NCBI RefSeq assembly: GCF_027595985.1
Contig: NC_073313.1
Span: 114,405,552-114,469,551, forward strand
From: Sorex araneus
Taxonomy: Eukaryota > Chordata > Mammalia > Eulipotyphla > Soricidae
DNA: 64,000 nucleotides
Reading direction: 5' to 3'
The translations under genes were made by a program, and so were the position numbers. The notes below the pieces were generated by a model. It was not told the origin of the DNA. It worked only from the letters and a program-made list of their open reading frames with translations, and made no database searches. Positions 22,703-33,039 of this stretch are shown one piece after another; position 1 is the stretch's first letter; every line of letters begins with the position of its first letter.

Positions 22703-22855
22703 AAAAGCTGTTCATAATACAGTTGCCATAGCATTCAATGTTCCAACACCAGTCCCACCACTAGAATGACCTTCCTTCTACCATTGTACTCATTTTCCCA
22801 ACTCCACCTAAAGCCTGCCCCTTAGCAGGTATAAAATAAATTCTATTGCTTTAAA
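22703..22855 (-). mobile_element. L1 3' UTR fragment (antisense)
   Basis: Antisense 3' UTR: 'GTTCATAATACAGTTGCCAT', 'CAATGTTCCAACACCAGTCC', 'ACCTTCCTTCTACCATTG'. It sits tail-to-tail with the plus-strand L1 to its left. Confidence 0.7.
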
Positions 22856-22859
22856 CAAC

Positions 22860-23698
22860 TAAATGGATAATGGAATTATTAAAAAACACAGTTAAATAAA
22901 ATTTGTGAAAATTGTTATATGTCACCATGGGTTTATTAAATCCTTGTCTGTGAGTTTACTAAGCTGTTTGTTGCTAGTTGAAGTTTGCGTGTTATTGTTT
23001 TTGTTTATTGAGTTCGTTGGCTTCTATGTTACTATCTCATCTTACTTGGTGTGCTCCTTCTGCATCTCAGTATTGTGGAATTTGGGTGTGCAGTGCGGTC
23101 GCATATTGCTGCCACATTTGAAACCATGCACTCCAGAAATTCCAGGATCTGTATAACTGGGCCAATGAGTTTACATGGCATTGATTGTGGGATGTGAGTA
23201 CGGCTGCCTGAACCTCCCTAAGAATGGGAGAGTAGGAGGAGGCTGCCCTTTCACAGTCTGAGAAGACCCCAGAGTTCTCAGCCTGAAAACCTAGACCTGG
23301 GATTTTCATTGGTTTGGTGTCTCTGCAGAAATTCATGACATTGTGAACTTGGGATATTGGCATGGCAGCAGCTGTGAAGTGTAGGTACAGTTGCTGGGGC
23401 TTTGGCAGGGCAAGGCATGGCCTACCCTGTCCCACTTTGAAGGCACCCCAGAATTTTTATCTGGAGAAGGACTTGCTTACATATCTTACAAGATTTAGTC
23501 ATGAGTCTGTAAAGCTGGCCTGATGGATAAGTTTACTTGGTAATGCCCAGACTGCCCTCTTCACAGGTACTTTTTAAATTTTAGTTGTTAAAGTTTGGGT
23601 CTCATGGTTTCAGAATTGCTGACTATGTGAATATTAAGTTGAATATTAGGTTCATCATTCCTTTTAACACCACTAATATACCTGATTTATCTTAACCC
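22860..23698. other. Unassigned DNA at L1 target
   Basis: About 840 bp upstream of the full-length L1 insertion point. The GC content is moderate and the 122-codon minus ORF at 23067-23435 has no recognisable domain. It may be an old repeat or ancestral unique sequence. Confidence 0.35.
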
Positions 23699-23719
23699 CT
23701 GACAGCCACTATGGCTTCT

Positions 23720-24197
23720 TTTTTTTTTTTTTTTTTTTTTTTTTATTAATAGTTTATTTTTAATTAGTGAGTCAACGTGAGGGTACAGTTACAGATTTAT
23801 ACATTTTTGTGCTCATGTTTCTCCCTTACAAAGTTTGATAACCCATCCCTTCACCAGTGCCCATTCTCCACCACCAGTAAACCCAACATCCCACCCCCCC
23901 TTCCCAGTCCCGTCTCCCCCCACCCCACCCTGCCACTATGGCAGGGAATTCCCTTTTGTTCTCTCTCTCTGGTTAGGTGTTGTGGTTTGCAATAAACGTG
24001 TTGAGTGGCCATTGCGTTCAGTCTCTAGTCTATATTTGGCCCATATCATCTTTCCCCCACATGACCAACAACCACATTTTACTTGCTGTTCCCTTCTCTG
24101 AGTTGCCCAGAATGAGAGAACAGCCTCCAAGCCATGGTGACAACCTCCTGGTACTTATTTCTACTATTCTTGGGTGTTCGTCTTATAGTCTATTATT
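23720..24197 (-). other. L1 3' UTR, poly(A) signal and tail
   Basis: About 450 bp of 3' UTR followed by an A tail (T run at 23719-23744 on the plus strand). 'TTAATAAA' directly precedes the tail and is the likely polyadenylation signal. A C-rich tract at 23891-23931 (G-rich in the L1 sense, several GGG runs) could form a G-quadruplex, as is known for L1 3' UTRs. Confidence 0.9.
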
Positions 24198-27100
24198 CTA
24201 TATTCCACAGATGAGTGCAATCTTTCTATGTCTGTCTCTCTCTTTCTGACTCATTTCACTTAGCATGATACCTTCCATGTAGATCCACTTATATGCAAAC
24301 GTCATGACCTCATTTTTTCTAACAGCTGCATAGTATTCCATTGTATATATGTACCAGAGTTTCTTCAACCAGTCATCTGTTCTAGGGCACTCGGGTTTTT
24401 TCCAGATTCTGCCTATTGTAAACAGTGCTGCGGTGAACATATAAGTGCATATGTCACTTCGACTATACTTTTTGGCTTTTCTGGGATATATTCCCAGCAG
24501 TGGTATTGCTGGGTCAAATGGGAGCTCAACCTCAAGTTTTTTGAGAGTCGTCCATACTGTTTTCCAAAAGGGCTGAACTAGCCGGCATTCCCACCAGCAG
24601 TGTAGAAGGGTCCCTTTCTCCCCACATCCTCTCCAACAGCGGTTGCTTTTGTTCTTTTGGATGTGTGCTAGCCTCTGTGGTGTGAGGTGGTATCTCATGG
24701 TTGTTTTGATCTGCATCTCTCTGACGATTAGTGATGTAGAGCACTTTTTCATGTGTCTTTTGGCCATTCGTATCTCTTCCTTGGTAAAGTTTCTGTTCAT
24801 TTCTTCGCCCCATTTTTTGATGGGGTTGGATGTTTTCTTCTTGTAGAGTTCAACCAGTGCTTTATATACCCTTGATATCAACCCCTTATCTGATGGGTAT
24901 TGTGTAAATATCCTTTCCCATTCTGTGGATAGTCTTTGTATTCTGGTCACTGTATCTCTTGCGGTGCAGAAGCTTTTTAGTTTAATGTAGTCCCATTTGT
25001 TGATCTCTGTTTTTACTAGATTGCTTAGTTCCGTGTCATCTTTGAAGATACCTTTATCTTCAATATCCTGGAGGGTTTTGCCTACCTTGTCTTCAATGTA
25101 CCTTATGGTTTGTGGTCTGATGTTGAGGTCTTTAATCCATTTTGATCTGACTTTTGTGCATGGTGACAGATCGAGTTCTAAGCCCATTTTTTTGCATGTA
25201 GTTGTCCAGTTGTGCCAGCACCATTTGTTAAAGAGACTTTCCTTGCTCCACTTCACATCTCTTGCACCTTTATCAAAGATTATATGATCATACATTTGAG
25301 GTTGTGTGTGGGGATATTCCACCCTGTTCCATTGGTCTGCAGTTCTGCTTTTGTTCCAGTACCATGCTGTTTTAATTGTTACCGCTTTGTAGTAGAGTTT
25401 AAGGTTGGGAAGGGTGATGCCTCCCATCATCTTTTTCCCAAGAATTGTTTTAGCTATCCGTGGGCGTTTATTGTTCCATATAAATTTCAGGATTGCTTGC
25501 TCCGCTTCTTTGAAGAATGCCATGGGTATCCCCATAGGGATCGCGTTAAATCTGTATAATGCTTTGGGGAGTATTGCCATTTTGACAATGTTTATTCTCC
25601 CTATCCATGAGCAGGGGATATTTTTCCATTTCCTCATGTCCTCTTTTATTTCATGAAGTAGCGTTTTATAGTTTTCTTTGTAGAGGTCCTTTACTTCTTT
25701 AGTTAAGCTGATTCCAAGGTATTTGATTTTCTGGGGCACAATTGTGAATGGGATTGCTTTTTTCATGTCCCTTTCCTCTGTCTCATTGTTTGCATATAGG
25801 AAGGCCATGGATTTTTGGGTATTGATTTTATAGCCTGCGACTTTACTGTATAGGTCAATTGTTTCTAAGAGTTTCTTACTAGAGCTTTTAGGTTTCTCTA
25901 GGTATAGTATCATATCGTCTGCGAATAGTGAGAGCTTGATTTCTTCCTTTCCAATCTGAATCCCCTTAATATCTTTTTCTTGCCTGATGGCTATTGCTAA
26001 TACTTCCAGTACTATATTAAAGAGAAGTGGTGAGAGTGGACATCCTTGTCTTGTCCCCGATCTCAGAGGAAAAGCCCTTAGTTTTTCTCCATTGATGATA
26101 ATGCTCGCCATAGGTTCATGGTAGATGGCTTTGACTATCTTGAGAAAAGTTCCTCCAAAACCCATTTTGGTGAGAGTTTTTATCATGAATGGGTGTTGGA
26201 TCTTGTCAAATGCTTTTTCTGCATCTATGGATATGATCATATGGTTTTTATCTTTACTTTTGTTGATGTGATGGATTATGTTGATTGATTTCCGAATGTT
26301 AAACCAACCTTGCATCCCTGGGATGAATCCCACTTGGTCATGGTGTATGATCTTTTTGATGAGTTGCTGGATTCTATTTGCTAGTATTTTGTTGAGAATC
26401 TTCGCATCGGTATTCATCAAGGATATTGGTCTATAGTTTTCTTTGTTAGTGGTGTCTTTGTTTGCTTTTGGTATTAGGGAGATATGTGCCTCATAGAAAC
26501 TGTTCGGAAGGGTTCCTGTCTTTTCGATTTCCTGGAAAAGCTTAAGGAGAACTGGCAACAAGTCTTCTTTGAATGTTTGGAAGAATTCGCCAGTGAATCC
26601 GTCTGGACCTGGGCTTTTGTTTTTGGGGAGACTTTTGATTACCGTTTCGATTTCCTTGATATTTATGGGCCTATTCAGGTATTTCACGTCTTCTTGGCTC
26701 AGTCTTGGGAGGTTGTAGGAGTCAAGGAATTCATCCATTTCTTTTAGGTTCTCTTGTTTTGTGGCATACAGACTTTCAAAGTAGTCTCTGATGATCCTTT
26801 GAATCTCCTTGGTTTCTGTTGTGATGTCCCCCTTTTCATTTCTGATTCGGTTTATTAGGGTTTTCTCTCTTTCTTTCTTTGTGAGTCTTGCTAGCGGTTT
26901 ATCAATCTTATTTATTTTCTCGAAGAACCAGCTCTTTGTTTCATTGATCTTATGGATTGTTTTTCGGGTTTCCATATCGTTAATTTCTGCTCTAAGTTTT
27001 ATTATTTCTTTCCTTCGATCTGGTTTGGGTTCCTTTTGTTGGTCCTCTTCTAAGATCTTGAGCTGCGAAGTCAAACTATCTATATAGGCCCTTTCTTCCT

Positions 27101-28019
27101 TTCTGAGGAAGGCTTGCAGAGCTATAAATTTTCCCCTTAACACAGCTTTAGCTGCGTCCCATAGGTTCTGGTAGCTTGTGTCTTCATTCTCATTTGTTTC
27201 GAGGTATCTCTTAATTTCTTTCTTGATTTCCTCCGTGACCCACTCATTGTTCAATAGTGAGTTGTTTAATTTCCAAGTGTTTGATTTGGTTCTCCGAGTC
27301 TGTGCATGATTAACTTCCATCTTCAGTGCATCATGGTCTGAAAAGATAGTTGATACAATTTCTATCTTTCCAATACTATTAAGGTATAACTTGTGGCCCA
27401 GAACATGGTCTATTTTGGAAAATGTTCCGTGTGCACTGGAAAAGAATGTGTATTCTTTCTTTTGGGGGTATATAGCCCTGTATAGGTCTATTAGCCCTGT
27501 CTCCTCCATTTCTTCCTTCAGGGCCTTCGTTTCCTTGCTGAGTGTTGTTCTTGTCGATCTATCCAGAGGTGATAAGGCAGTGTTGAAATCTCCAACTACT
27601 ATCGTGGTGCTAGTTATGTCCTCCTTAAATTCTGTTAGGAGTTCTTTTAAGTATTTCGCTGGTCGTTCATTAGGTGCGTATACATTTAGGAGTGTGATTT
27701 CTTCCTGTTGCACATATCCCTTGATGAATATAAAATGACCTTTGCTGTCCCTTCTGATCTTTTTCAGCCTGAAATCAATGCTATCGGATACTAGTATGGC
27801 CACCCCTGCTTTTTTTTTGAGGGAGCTGTTTGCTTGCAGGATTGTTTTCCATCCTTTGATTTTTAGTCTGTGTTTGTTCCGGCTATTCAGATGTGTTTCT
27901 TGTAGGCAGCAGAAGGTTGGGTTTAGTTTCCGAATCCATTTTGCCACTCTATGCCTCTTGATTGGTGCATTTAGCCCGTTAACATTAAGAGAGATTATTG
28001 TCATTGGATTTTGTGCCAT
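24198..28019 (-). CDS. L1 ORF2p: endonuclease-reverse transcriptase
   Basis: 1273-residue ORF2 protein, the usual L1 length, without internal stops. It nicks target DNA and reverse-transcribes L1 RNA in the nucleus. The APE-type endonuclease (about 1-236) has N14, E41, Y114, D144 and N146 (GDFN), D204 and the SDH box (D228, H229). The RT domain (about 480-780) has D599 in SIDAEKAFD and the FADD box at 699-702. The C-terminal domain carries a C1128-x3-C1132-x7-H1140-x4-C1145 knuckle. The start at MAQNP, 43 bp after the ORF1 stop, fits L1 organisation, where ORF2 is translated by reinitiation. All catalytic residues I can check are present. It could be active, but sequence alone cannot prove this. 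Confidence 0.97.
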   Translation of the reverse strand: MAQNPMTIISLNVNGLNAPIKRHRVAKWIRKLNPTFCCLQETHLNSRNKHRLKIKGWKTILQANSSLKKKAGVAILVSDSIDFRLKKIRRDSKGHFIFIKGYVQQEEITLLNVYAPNERPAKYLKELLTEFKEDITSTTIVVGDFNTALSPLDRSTRTTLSKETKALKEEMEETGLIDLYRAIYPQKKEYTFFSSAHGTFSKIDHVLGHKLYLNSIGKIEIVSTIFSDHDALKMEVNHAQTRRTKSNTWKLNNSLLNNEWVTEEIKKEIKRYLETNENEDTSYQNLWDAAKAVLRGKFIALQAFLRKEERAYIDSLTSQLKILEEDQQKEPKPDRRKEIIKLRAEINDMETRKTIHKINETKSWFFEKINKIDKPLARLTKKEREKTLINRIRNEKGDITTETKEIQRIIRDYFESLYATKQENLKEMDEFLDSYNLPRLSQEDVKYLNRPINIKEIETVIKSLPKNKSPGPDGFTGEFFQTFKEDLLPVLLKLFQEIEKTGTLPNSFYEAHISLIPKANKDTTNKENYRPISLMNTDAKILNKILANRIQQLIKKIIHHDQVGFIPGMQGWFNIRKSINIIHHINKSKDKNHMIISIDAEKAFDKIQHPFMIKTLTKMGFGGTFLKIVKAIYHEPMASIIINGEKLRAFPLRSGTRQGCPLSPLLFNIVLEVLAIAIRQEKDIKGIQIGKEEIKLSLFADDMILYLEKPKSSSKKLLETIDLYSKVAGYKINTQKSMAFLYANNETEERDMKKAIPFTIVPQKIKYLGISLTKEVKDLYKENYKTLLHEIKEDMRKWKNIPCSWIGRINIVKMAILPKALYRFNAIPMGIPMAFFKEAEQAILKFIWNNKRPRIAKTILGKKMMGGITLPNLKLYYKAVTIKTAWYWNKSRTADQWNRVEYPHTQPQMYDHIIFDKGARDVKWSKESLFNKWCWHNWTTTCKKMGLELDLSPCTKVRSKWIKDLNIRPQTIRYIEDKVGKTLQDIEDKGIFKDDTELSNLVKTEINKWDYIKLKSFCTARDTVTRIQRLSTEWERIFTQYPSDKGLISRVYKALVELYKKKTSNPIKKWGEEMNRNFTKEEIRMAKRHMKKCSTSLIVREMQIKTTMRYHLTPQRLAHIQKNKSNRCWRGCGEKGTLLHCWWECRLVQPFWKTVWTTLKKLEVELPFDPAIPLLGIYPRKAKKYSRSDICTYMFTAALFTIGRIWKKPECPRTDDWLKKLWYIYTMEYYAAVRKNEVMTFAYKWIYMEGIMLSEMSQKERDRHRKIALICGI

Positions 28020-28062
28020 TTTTTTGTAGGGTTTGTTGTTCTTATAGGTCTTTTTCCTTGTC

Positions 28063-29100
28063 TTATAGTAGCCCTTTGAGTCCTTCTTTTAAATTTGGTC
28101 TTGAGTCTATGAAGTTCCTGAGCTGTTGCTTGTCCATGAAATAATGTATGGTTCCTTCAAGTTTAACTGAGAGTTTAGCCGGGTAGAGTATTCTTGGTGA
28201 GGCATTCATTTCATGAAGTTTTTTCACTATATCCCACCATTGTCTTCGGGCTTGGAGGGTTTCTTCTGATAGGTCTGCTGTGAATCTAAGGGGTGCGCCT
28301 TTGTATATGATCTCCTTCTTTGATCTTGCTGCTTGCAGTATTGTGTCTCTATCTGTGGCATCCATCATTCTGACTATGATATGCCTTGGGGATTTTCTAT
28401 TTGGGTCCCTTTTAGCTGGCACCCTTCGGACTCCTTGTATCTGGATGTCCACATTCTCTAGCTCTGGGAATTTTTTAGCAATGATGTCTTTAATGGTGTT
28501 TTTTTCATTGGGATTGGTTCCGTGTGGTTCCGGCACTCCCATGATTCTTATGTTGTTTCTCCTGAGGTCGTCCCCTAGGACTCTAACTCGCTCTAGAGCC
28601 ATTTTGAGGTCTTTTGCCATTATTTGCTGTTGTCTATATGCTTTGTGCAGCTCATCTTCAAGTTCACTGATTCTGTCTTCGGCTGTAGTCATTCTACTAT
28701 TGAGGGCTCCTACGGAGATTTTCATTTCATCTACTGATTCTTTTAGTTGTGTGACTTCTGTTCGTAGCTTTGAAATTTCTGCTCTCATTTCTTCCTGGAT
28801 TATCTTGGTGGAGCGTTCCAACGCGGCATCCATATCCTCCCTTAATTTATTGGATGTTCGTTCCATAGTTGTGTTGAGTTCATGAATCATCCTCACAATT
28901 TCCTCTCTGAATTCTCTATCTGAGAGGAGGGTATATTTCTGGGAGGTCGCTGCTGAGGTTAGTGAGATATTTTCTTGGCTCTCTCCTAGTGGTGGGGATT
29001 TTCTCAGTTTCTTCATGTTGTTATGGGCTTTCCTATCTGGAGCTCTCGTTAACTTGGGAGGAACCTCGACTAAAGATTTTTGGTTATGCTCTTTTGACAA
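28063..29100 (-). CDS. L1 ORF1p: RNA-binding chaperone
   Basis: 345 residues, close to human ORF1p (338). ORF1p forms trimers that coat L1 RNA in the cytoplasm and act as a nucleic-acid chaperone. Visible order: a basic N-terminal arm (1-55), a long heptad-like coiled coil (about 60-178, with [15 protein letters not shown]), an RRM (about 180-272, opening [12 protein letters not shown]) and a C-terminal domain (about 273-345). The C-terminal domain contains the conserved LQARRQ (ARR at 284-286) and [10 protein letters not shown]. No stops or frameshifts. The methionine MSKEHNQ is the first in frame after the non-repeated 5' UTR. Encoded upstream of ORF2 on the same transcript. Confidence 0.96.
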   Translation of the reverse strand: MSKEHNQKSLVEVPPKLTRAPDRKAHNNMKKLRKSPPLGESQENISLTSAATSQKYTLLSDREFREEIVRMIHELNTTMERTSNKLREDMDAALERSTKIIQEEMRAEISKLRTEVTQLKESVDEMKISVGALNSRMTTAEDRISELEDELHKAYRQQQIMAKDLKMALERVRVLGDDLRRNNIRIMGVPEPHGTNPNEKNTIKDIIAKKFPELENVDIQIQGVRRVPAKRDPNRKSPRHIIVRMMDATDRDTILQAARSKKEIIYKGAPLRFTADLSEETLQARRQWWDIVKKLHEMNASPRILYPAKLSVKLEGTIHYFMDKQQLRNFIDSRPNLKEGLKGLL

Positions 29101-29347
29101 AGTACTTTTCCGTGCAAGTTGATGTGTTCATTGACAGTTTTTGTGAAGTTAGGATAGGCTAGGTTAGTTGAGTATCAACATATAGTAACTAAGATGATGA
29201 GGGAGTTCTTCGGAGAAATGAGTTCAATCAATTGTAGCCAAAGGACAATGCGTGGAATGGTAAGAAAAATATCTGCGGCTCTGGAAACAGGCCACGCCCA
29301 CTTTTAAGGCCACGCCCCCAAATGACAGGACACGCCCCTAACCTTTT
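29101..29347 (-). promoter_or_regulatory. L1 5' UTR, non-repeated part with CACGCCC boxes
   Basis: About 250 bp between the ORF1 start and the monomer array. Three CACGCCC motifs (29293-29299, 29311-29317, 29331-29337), spaced 18 and 20 bp, form a cluster that could bind KLF/Sp-type factors. The part next to ORF1 is AT-rich. The regulatory role is inferred. Confidence 0.6.
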
Positions 29348-30110
29348 CGGACACGGGAGGGCGGGATCAGGTGCGGTGGGCGAATGACTGGGACCTGCCC
29401 GGCGGGGAGGGGGTGCTCCGAGCTGTCCCGCTGCCGCGGGCGGGCACGGGACGCAGGGGGCGCTTTTCCAGGTGGCACAGGGTCTCCAAGGGGAAGAGCC
29501 AATATACCTGTCGGACACGGGAGGGCGGGATCAGGCGCGGTGGGCGAATGACTGGGACCTGCCCGGCGGGGAGGGGGTGCTCCGAGCTGTCCCGCTGCCG
29601 CGGGCGGGCACGGGACACAGGGGGCGCTTTTCCAGGTGGCACAGGGTCTCCAAGGGGAAGAGCCAATATACCTGTCGGACACGGGAGGGCGGGATCAGGC
29701 GCGGTGGGCGAATGACTGGGACCTGCCCGGCGGGGAGGGGGTGCTCCGAGCTGTCCCGCTGCCGCGGGCGGGCACGGGACGCGGGGGGCGCTTTTCCAGG
29801 TGGCACAGGGTCTCCAAGGGGAAGAGCCAATATACCTGTCGGACACGGGAGGGCGGGATCAGGCGCGGTGAGCGAATGACTGGGACCTGCCCGGCGGGGA
29901 GGGGGTGCTCCGAGCTGTCCCGCTGCCGCGGGCGGGCACGGGATGCAGGGGGCGCTTTTCCAGGTGGCACAGGGTCTCCAAGGGGAAGAGCCAATATACC
30001 TGTCGGACACGGGAGGGCGGGATCAGGCGCGGTGGGCGAATGACTGGGACCTGCCCGGCGGGGAGGGGGTGCTCCGAGCTGTCCCGCTGCCGCGGGCGGG
30101 CACGGGACGC
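29348..30110 (-). promoter_or_regulatory. L1 promoter array: 164-bp GC-rich monomers
   Basis: Four complete 164-bp direct repeats starting at 29348, 29512, 29676 and 29840, plus a partial fifth (30004-30110, about 107 bp) that forms the element's 5' end. The copies differ by only a few substitutions, for example near the GGGACGCAGGG position. Each carries GGGCGGG (Sp1-like) and CCGCGGGCGGGC tracts and is CpG-dense. By analogy with mouse L1 monomers they probably act as the internal pol II promoter, each adding activity. Initiation inside a monomer would explain the partial terminal unit. Open frames across the array arise from absence of stops and are not genes. Confidence 0.9.
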
Positions 30111-30131
30111 CTGACAGCCACTATGGCTTCT

Positions 30132-30430
30132 AATCAATCTCTTCTACCTATCCCTTCTATATTACTTTTCCCCCTTTCCTCCCCATACTCTGGGGCCAAG
30201 GGTTATCTAGGCATCCCCCACTAAACCATTGAAATAATTCATTCAGTTTTCTAGTACCACATGTAACTAATATCCTGTGTTTATTTCTCTTCTGTCTTCA
30301 GTTAGAAGCATGGCATCTTCCAGTTACATATAAGTTGCAAAGAATTGCATGATTTCAAGGAATTTCTTTTTTCTAATGAACTTAATGCAATTTTACTTGC
30401 ATACTAATTTTAGCCTTTGTATTTTTTGTT
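30132..30430. other. Unassigned; possible old L1 3' end
   Basis: Flank of the full-length L1. The part near 30300-30370 weakly recalls an antisense L1 3' UTR ('AGCATGGCATCTTCCAG', 'GCATGATTTC'). Not secure. Confidence 0.3.
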
Positions 30431-30434
30431 TGTT

Positions 30435-30592
30435 TTTCTTGGTAACACCTGATGATACTCAGAGGTTACTCCTTGTTCTGTGCTCTGGAATTACTCATGG
30501 CAGTGCTCAGGAGACCATATGGGATATTGGGGATTGAACCTGGGTTAATTGTGTGTAAGGCAAGAAAGTGAGCACCCTATCTGCTGTCCTAT
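30435..30592 (-). mobile_element. Old SOR-type SINE (family A)
   Basis: Reverse copy: 'GGTAACACCTGATGATACTC', 'GACCATATGGGATATTGGGG', 'CACCCTATCTGCTGTCCTAT'. A small insertion lies in the head region. Confidence 0.8.
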
Positions 30593-30599
30593 ATTTTTG

Positions 30600-31220
30600 A
30601 AACTGTTGTATAATCTATCTGAGTTCTATTTCATATATTGACAGCTCTGTAACCTATTGATTGCCTGGGCCCCATATGTTAGCAGGAGATTTTACACTCT
30701 TACATAAGAAGGATATGTGTCCTTTTGTCAGCATGTAGATATTACAGAAGATAGACTTTCACTCATGTAGCCTTTATGGATTTAAAGGGTGTAATATATA
30801 ACAGGGAATGTGTTACAGGCAGAGAGGGGACCCTACTAATTGAAGTTTGGGGCAATAATAAAACAAGAAAAAATTGTTCAGCCCTGACGTAGCTCAGGTA
30901 TGAGGAACACATGAGATTCAAATACTAAGTTCTTTGTAGATGAAGAAAACTAGGTACCATGGATGCCCTCAGATGAGCAGAAGCTACAGGAGAATCCAAA
31001 ATTTCTCATGAGAGTATGAAAGGACCATCAAAATTCTTTTATGTATGCATAGGACTCCAGGCCAAGGCAATTTGGGCAAGTTACATATAACCTCTCAAAA
31101 GCCATTTGAAACGTTTTCCTCCTAGAAAAGTCTGTGTTCACTCTTGAACACTTACGTTATTTTCCTTTTTTCCCCTCACATTTCTCTAAACTTCTTTCAG
31201 TAAAAGTTATTTTGCTTCAC
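30600..31220. other. Unassigned, probably unique DNA
   Basis: About 620 bp with no recognisable repeat or coding signal. Confidence 0.4.
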
Positions 31221-31224
31221 TGAA

Positions 31225-32104
31225 AAATATGTCCCCAAACAAAAGCAAAGACCCAGTTAGAGTTACTAGTGAGTTTTACCAAAATATCCACAGATGGATT
31301 ATTTCTACTCTTTGTCAAGGTCTTCCAACTTTGAAGAAATAGGAATTCTTCTAAGAAATTGAGGTGAACAGTGCTCTGATACCAAATAAATAGACATAAT
31401 AAAAATAAAATATAAAATATTCCTGATGAACATAGATGCAAAGATCCTGAGCAAAAGCTCAGCAAACTGATTTCCACAATATATCAAAAGAATCGTATTG
31501 TTTGTTGCATCTGATCTTGTTGCTTATGTTCTTGTCAAGTATGAAAAGCAATCAAGTATGAAAGCAAGGGACCTGAGGCCAAACGGCAGAATTAAGTTAA
31601 GACTTTATTAAGGAAAAGGAAGGAATTCAGGGAGGGTCCCAGTTTATGGGAGGGTTCTCCTAATGCAGGTTTCCAAAGAAAGGTTGAAGCCCTCCCCTTT
31701 ATACCTCTTGAACAAAGGGAGTTGGGTGTGTATTTCTTTATTATACTCCAAGAATTTGGACTGTTAAAAACGGGAGAGAGGATGAAGGAGAGGATGCTGA
31801 GATGATCATCTTCTGGTGTCTGGATCATTCAGGTTATCAGGCACCACTGAGGCTTATTCTCTCATCTTCCTGACATTCCATTCTTTCACTTAGGCCCATG
31901 TCCCTAATCTTGCAGTGCCTGTTCTCCCATTGGCTCTCTCATTACACAGTTTATTACAGGGATGCAAAAGTGGTTCAATGTACACAAATAAATCAGTGTG
32001 CTACCCATATTTAGCAAGTAAAATATAAAACTTATATTATCAATAGACATAGACAAGCTTTTACAAGATTCACAATCCAGTTATGACTTAAAAAACACTC
32101 TCTG
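31225..32104 (+). mobile_element. Old L1 ORF2 RT fragment, split by LTR
   Basis: Plus-strand ORF2 segment around the RT fingers ('CCTGATGAACATAGATGCAAAG' at 31422 corresponds to the LMNTDAKIL region). It continues after the LTR insert at 31947 ('CAGGGATGCAAAAGTGGTTCAATG'). No long frame remains. Confidence 0.75.
31503..31946 (-). mobile_element. Solo LTR-like element, 444 bp
   Basis: Starts TG and ends CA on either strand. On the minus strand it shows LTR order: U3 with a TATA-like 'GGTATAAAGGGG' (about 31696-31708 region), then about 100 bp downstream a polyadenylation signal 'TTAATAAAGTC' (about 31600). It interrupts an L1, which supports insertion. I cannot find a convincing 4-6 bp TSD or any internal retroviral sequence. 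Probably a MaLR/ERV-type solo LTR, but family unassigned. Confidence 0.7.
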
Positions 32105-32330
32105 AATGCCTTGCCACAGTGGCAGGGTGGGGTGCGGGGGAGATGGGATTGGGGAGGGTGGGAGGGATGCTGGGTTTACGGGTGGTGGAGAATGGGCACT
32201 GGTGAAGGGATGGGTTCCCGAACTTTGTATGAGGGAAGTATAAGCACAAAAGTGTATAAATCTGTAACTGTACCCTCACGGTGATTCTCTAATTAAAAAT
32301 AAATAAAATTAAAAAAAAAAACACTCTCTG
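32090..32330 (+). mobile_element. Very short young L1 3' end with TSD
   Basis: Insertion of about 211 bp (32105-32315) consisting only of the L1 3' UTR and A-rich tail, nearly identical to the intact L1's 3' UTR. The 15-bp TSD 'AAAAAACACTCTCTG' is at 32090-32104 and 32316-32330. The left edge of the A tail is ambiguous. Confidence 0.92.
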
Positions 32331-32596
32331 TGAGCACTTGGATGCTTAGGTAGCTGCACATCCCTGATAAATTTCACAACACTGACGTCCCAGAAGGAGC
32401 ACAGCAAATTATATGGGAAAGTGGCACAGAAGCCAACTAAGAGCAATAAATAAAAATAACAGAGAAAGCTCAACCAACAGTCAATAGCTCAGTAACCTCT
32501 TAGACAAGTAATTAATGATCCCAGGGTGAAATATAACAATTTTTACAAAAATTTTTTTACTGAAATAATTTTGATAATTGCAGTAGCAATTTAGTT

Positions 32597-32684
32597 GTAA
32601 CAAGCAGTATAAAATAAATTATCTTATTGGGAGGGAAGCTGTAACAAGCAGTATAAAATAAATTATTTTATTGGGAGGGAAGTA
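32597..32684. repeat. 44-bp tandem duplication
   Basis: Two adjacent copies of a 44-bp unit starting GTAACAAGCAGTATAAAATA (32597 and 32641), with one or two differences. Confidence 0.9.
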
Positions 32685-32815
32685 TACACTTCAGACAATG
32701 GTAGAGGGAAAGTCATACTGATAGTAGGATTGGTGATGGAACATTGAATGCCTATAACAACTGTATTAGGAACAATTTATAAACCACAGTATTTAAACAA
32801 AAATAAGATTAAAAG
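32685..32815 (+). mobile_element. Old L1 3' UTR scrap
   Basis: 'GATAGTAGGATTGGTGATGG', 'GAATGCCTATAACAACTG' and 'AAACCACAGTATTTAAAC' follow the order of older L1 3' UTRs seen at 38.9 and 48.5 kb. Confidence 0.55.
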
Positions 32816-32819
32816 TTTT

Positions 32820-33039
32820 GAAAGGTAGGGGCACTTGTGTCCTTGAAGGGAGGGGGATGGGTAAACTGGTGATTGGTTTGGTGTTGAATTATGTGCATTA
32901 GAAATAATCAACAGTATTGCAAATCAGAGACCCTCAGTCAATTAAAACAATATCTCATTAAAGTGGGATAGAAAGTATATACCTCAAAGTAGTAAAGTCT
33001 ATACCAAAAAAGTCCACCAATCACATCATCTTCTGTAAA
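32820..33039. other. Unassigned DNA
   Basis: No clear feature. A G-rich scrap near 32850 could be a further L1 3' UTR piece. Confidence 0.35.

Larger units (their letters stand above)
23699..30131 (-). mobile_element. Full-length, apparently intact L1 with 21-bp TSD
   Basis: Complete LINE-1 on the minus strand (element 23720-30110, about 6.4 kb): 5' UTR of tandem monomers, ORF1, short spacer, ORF2, 3' UTR and a poly(A) of about 26 nt. A perfect 21-bp TSD runs from CTGACAGCC to GGCTTCT, at 23699-23719 and 30111-30131. On the plus strand the 5' target junction reads TTCT/AA, close to the L1 endonuclease preference TTTT/AA. Both ORFs are uninterrupted and all expected catalytic residues are present, so this copy could be retrotransposition-competent. 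The perfect TSD and intact ORFs imply a recent insertion. No other L1 in the window keeps both ORFs. Confidence 0.97.

Noticed and set aside
28280-28885. 201-codon plus-strand ORF antisense to L1 ORF1
   Set aside because: Shadow of ORF1. The leucine/serine-rich translation is what an antisense frame of a Lys/Glu-rich coiled coil gives.
29338-30224. Overlapping open frames of 90-160 codons on both strands across the monomer array
   Set aside because: 164 bp is not a multiple of three and the GC-rich units lack stop codons, so each strand stays open by composition. Repeated peptides simply mirror the DNA repeat. An antisense ORF0-like peptide cannot be excluded but nothing supports it.
32597-32684. 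44-bp duplication considered as a possible TSD or CRISPR-like unit
   Set aside because: Only two adjacent units with no spacer or insert. A simple local duplication.
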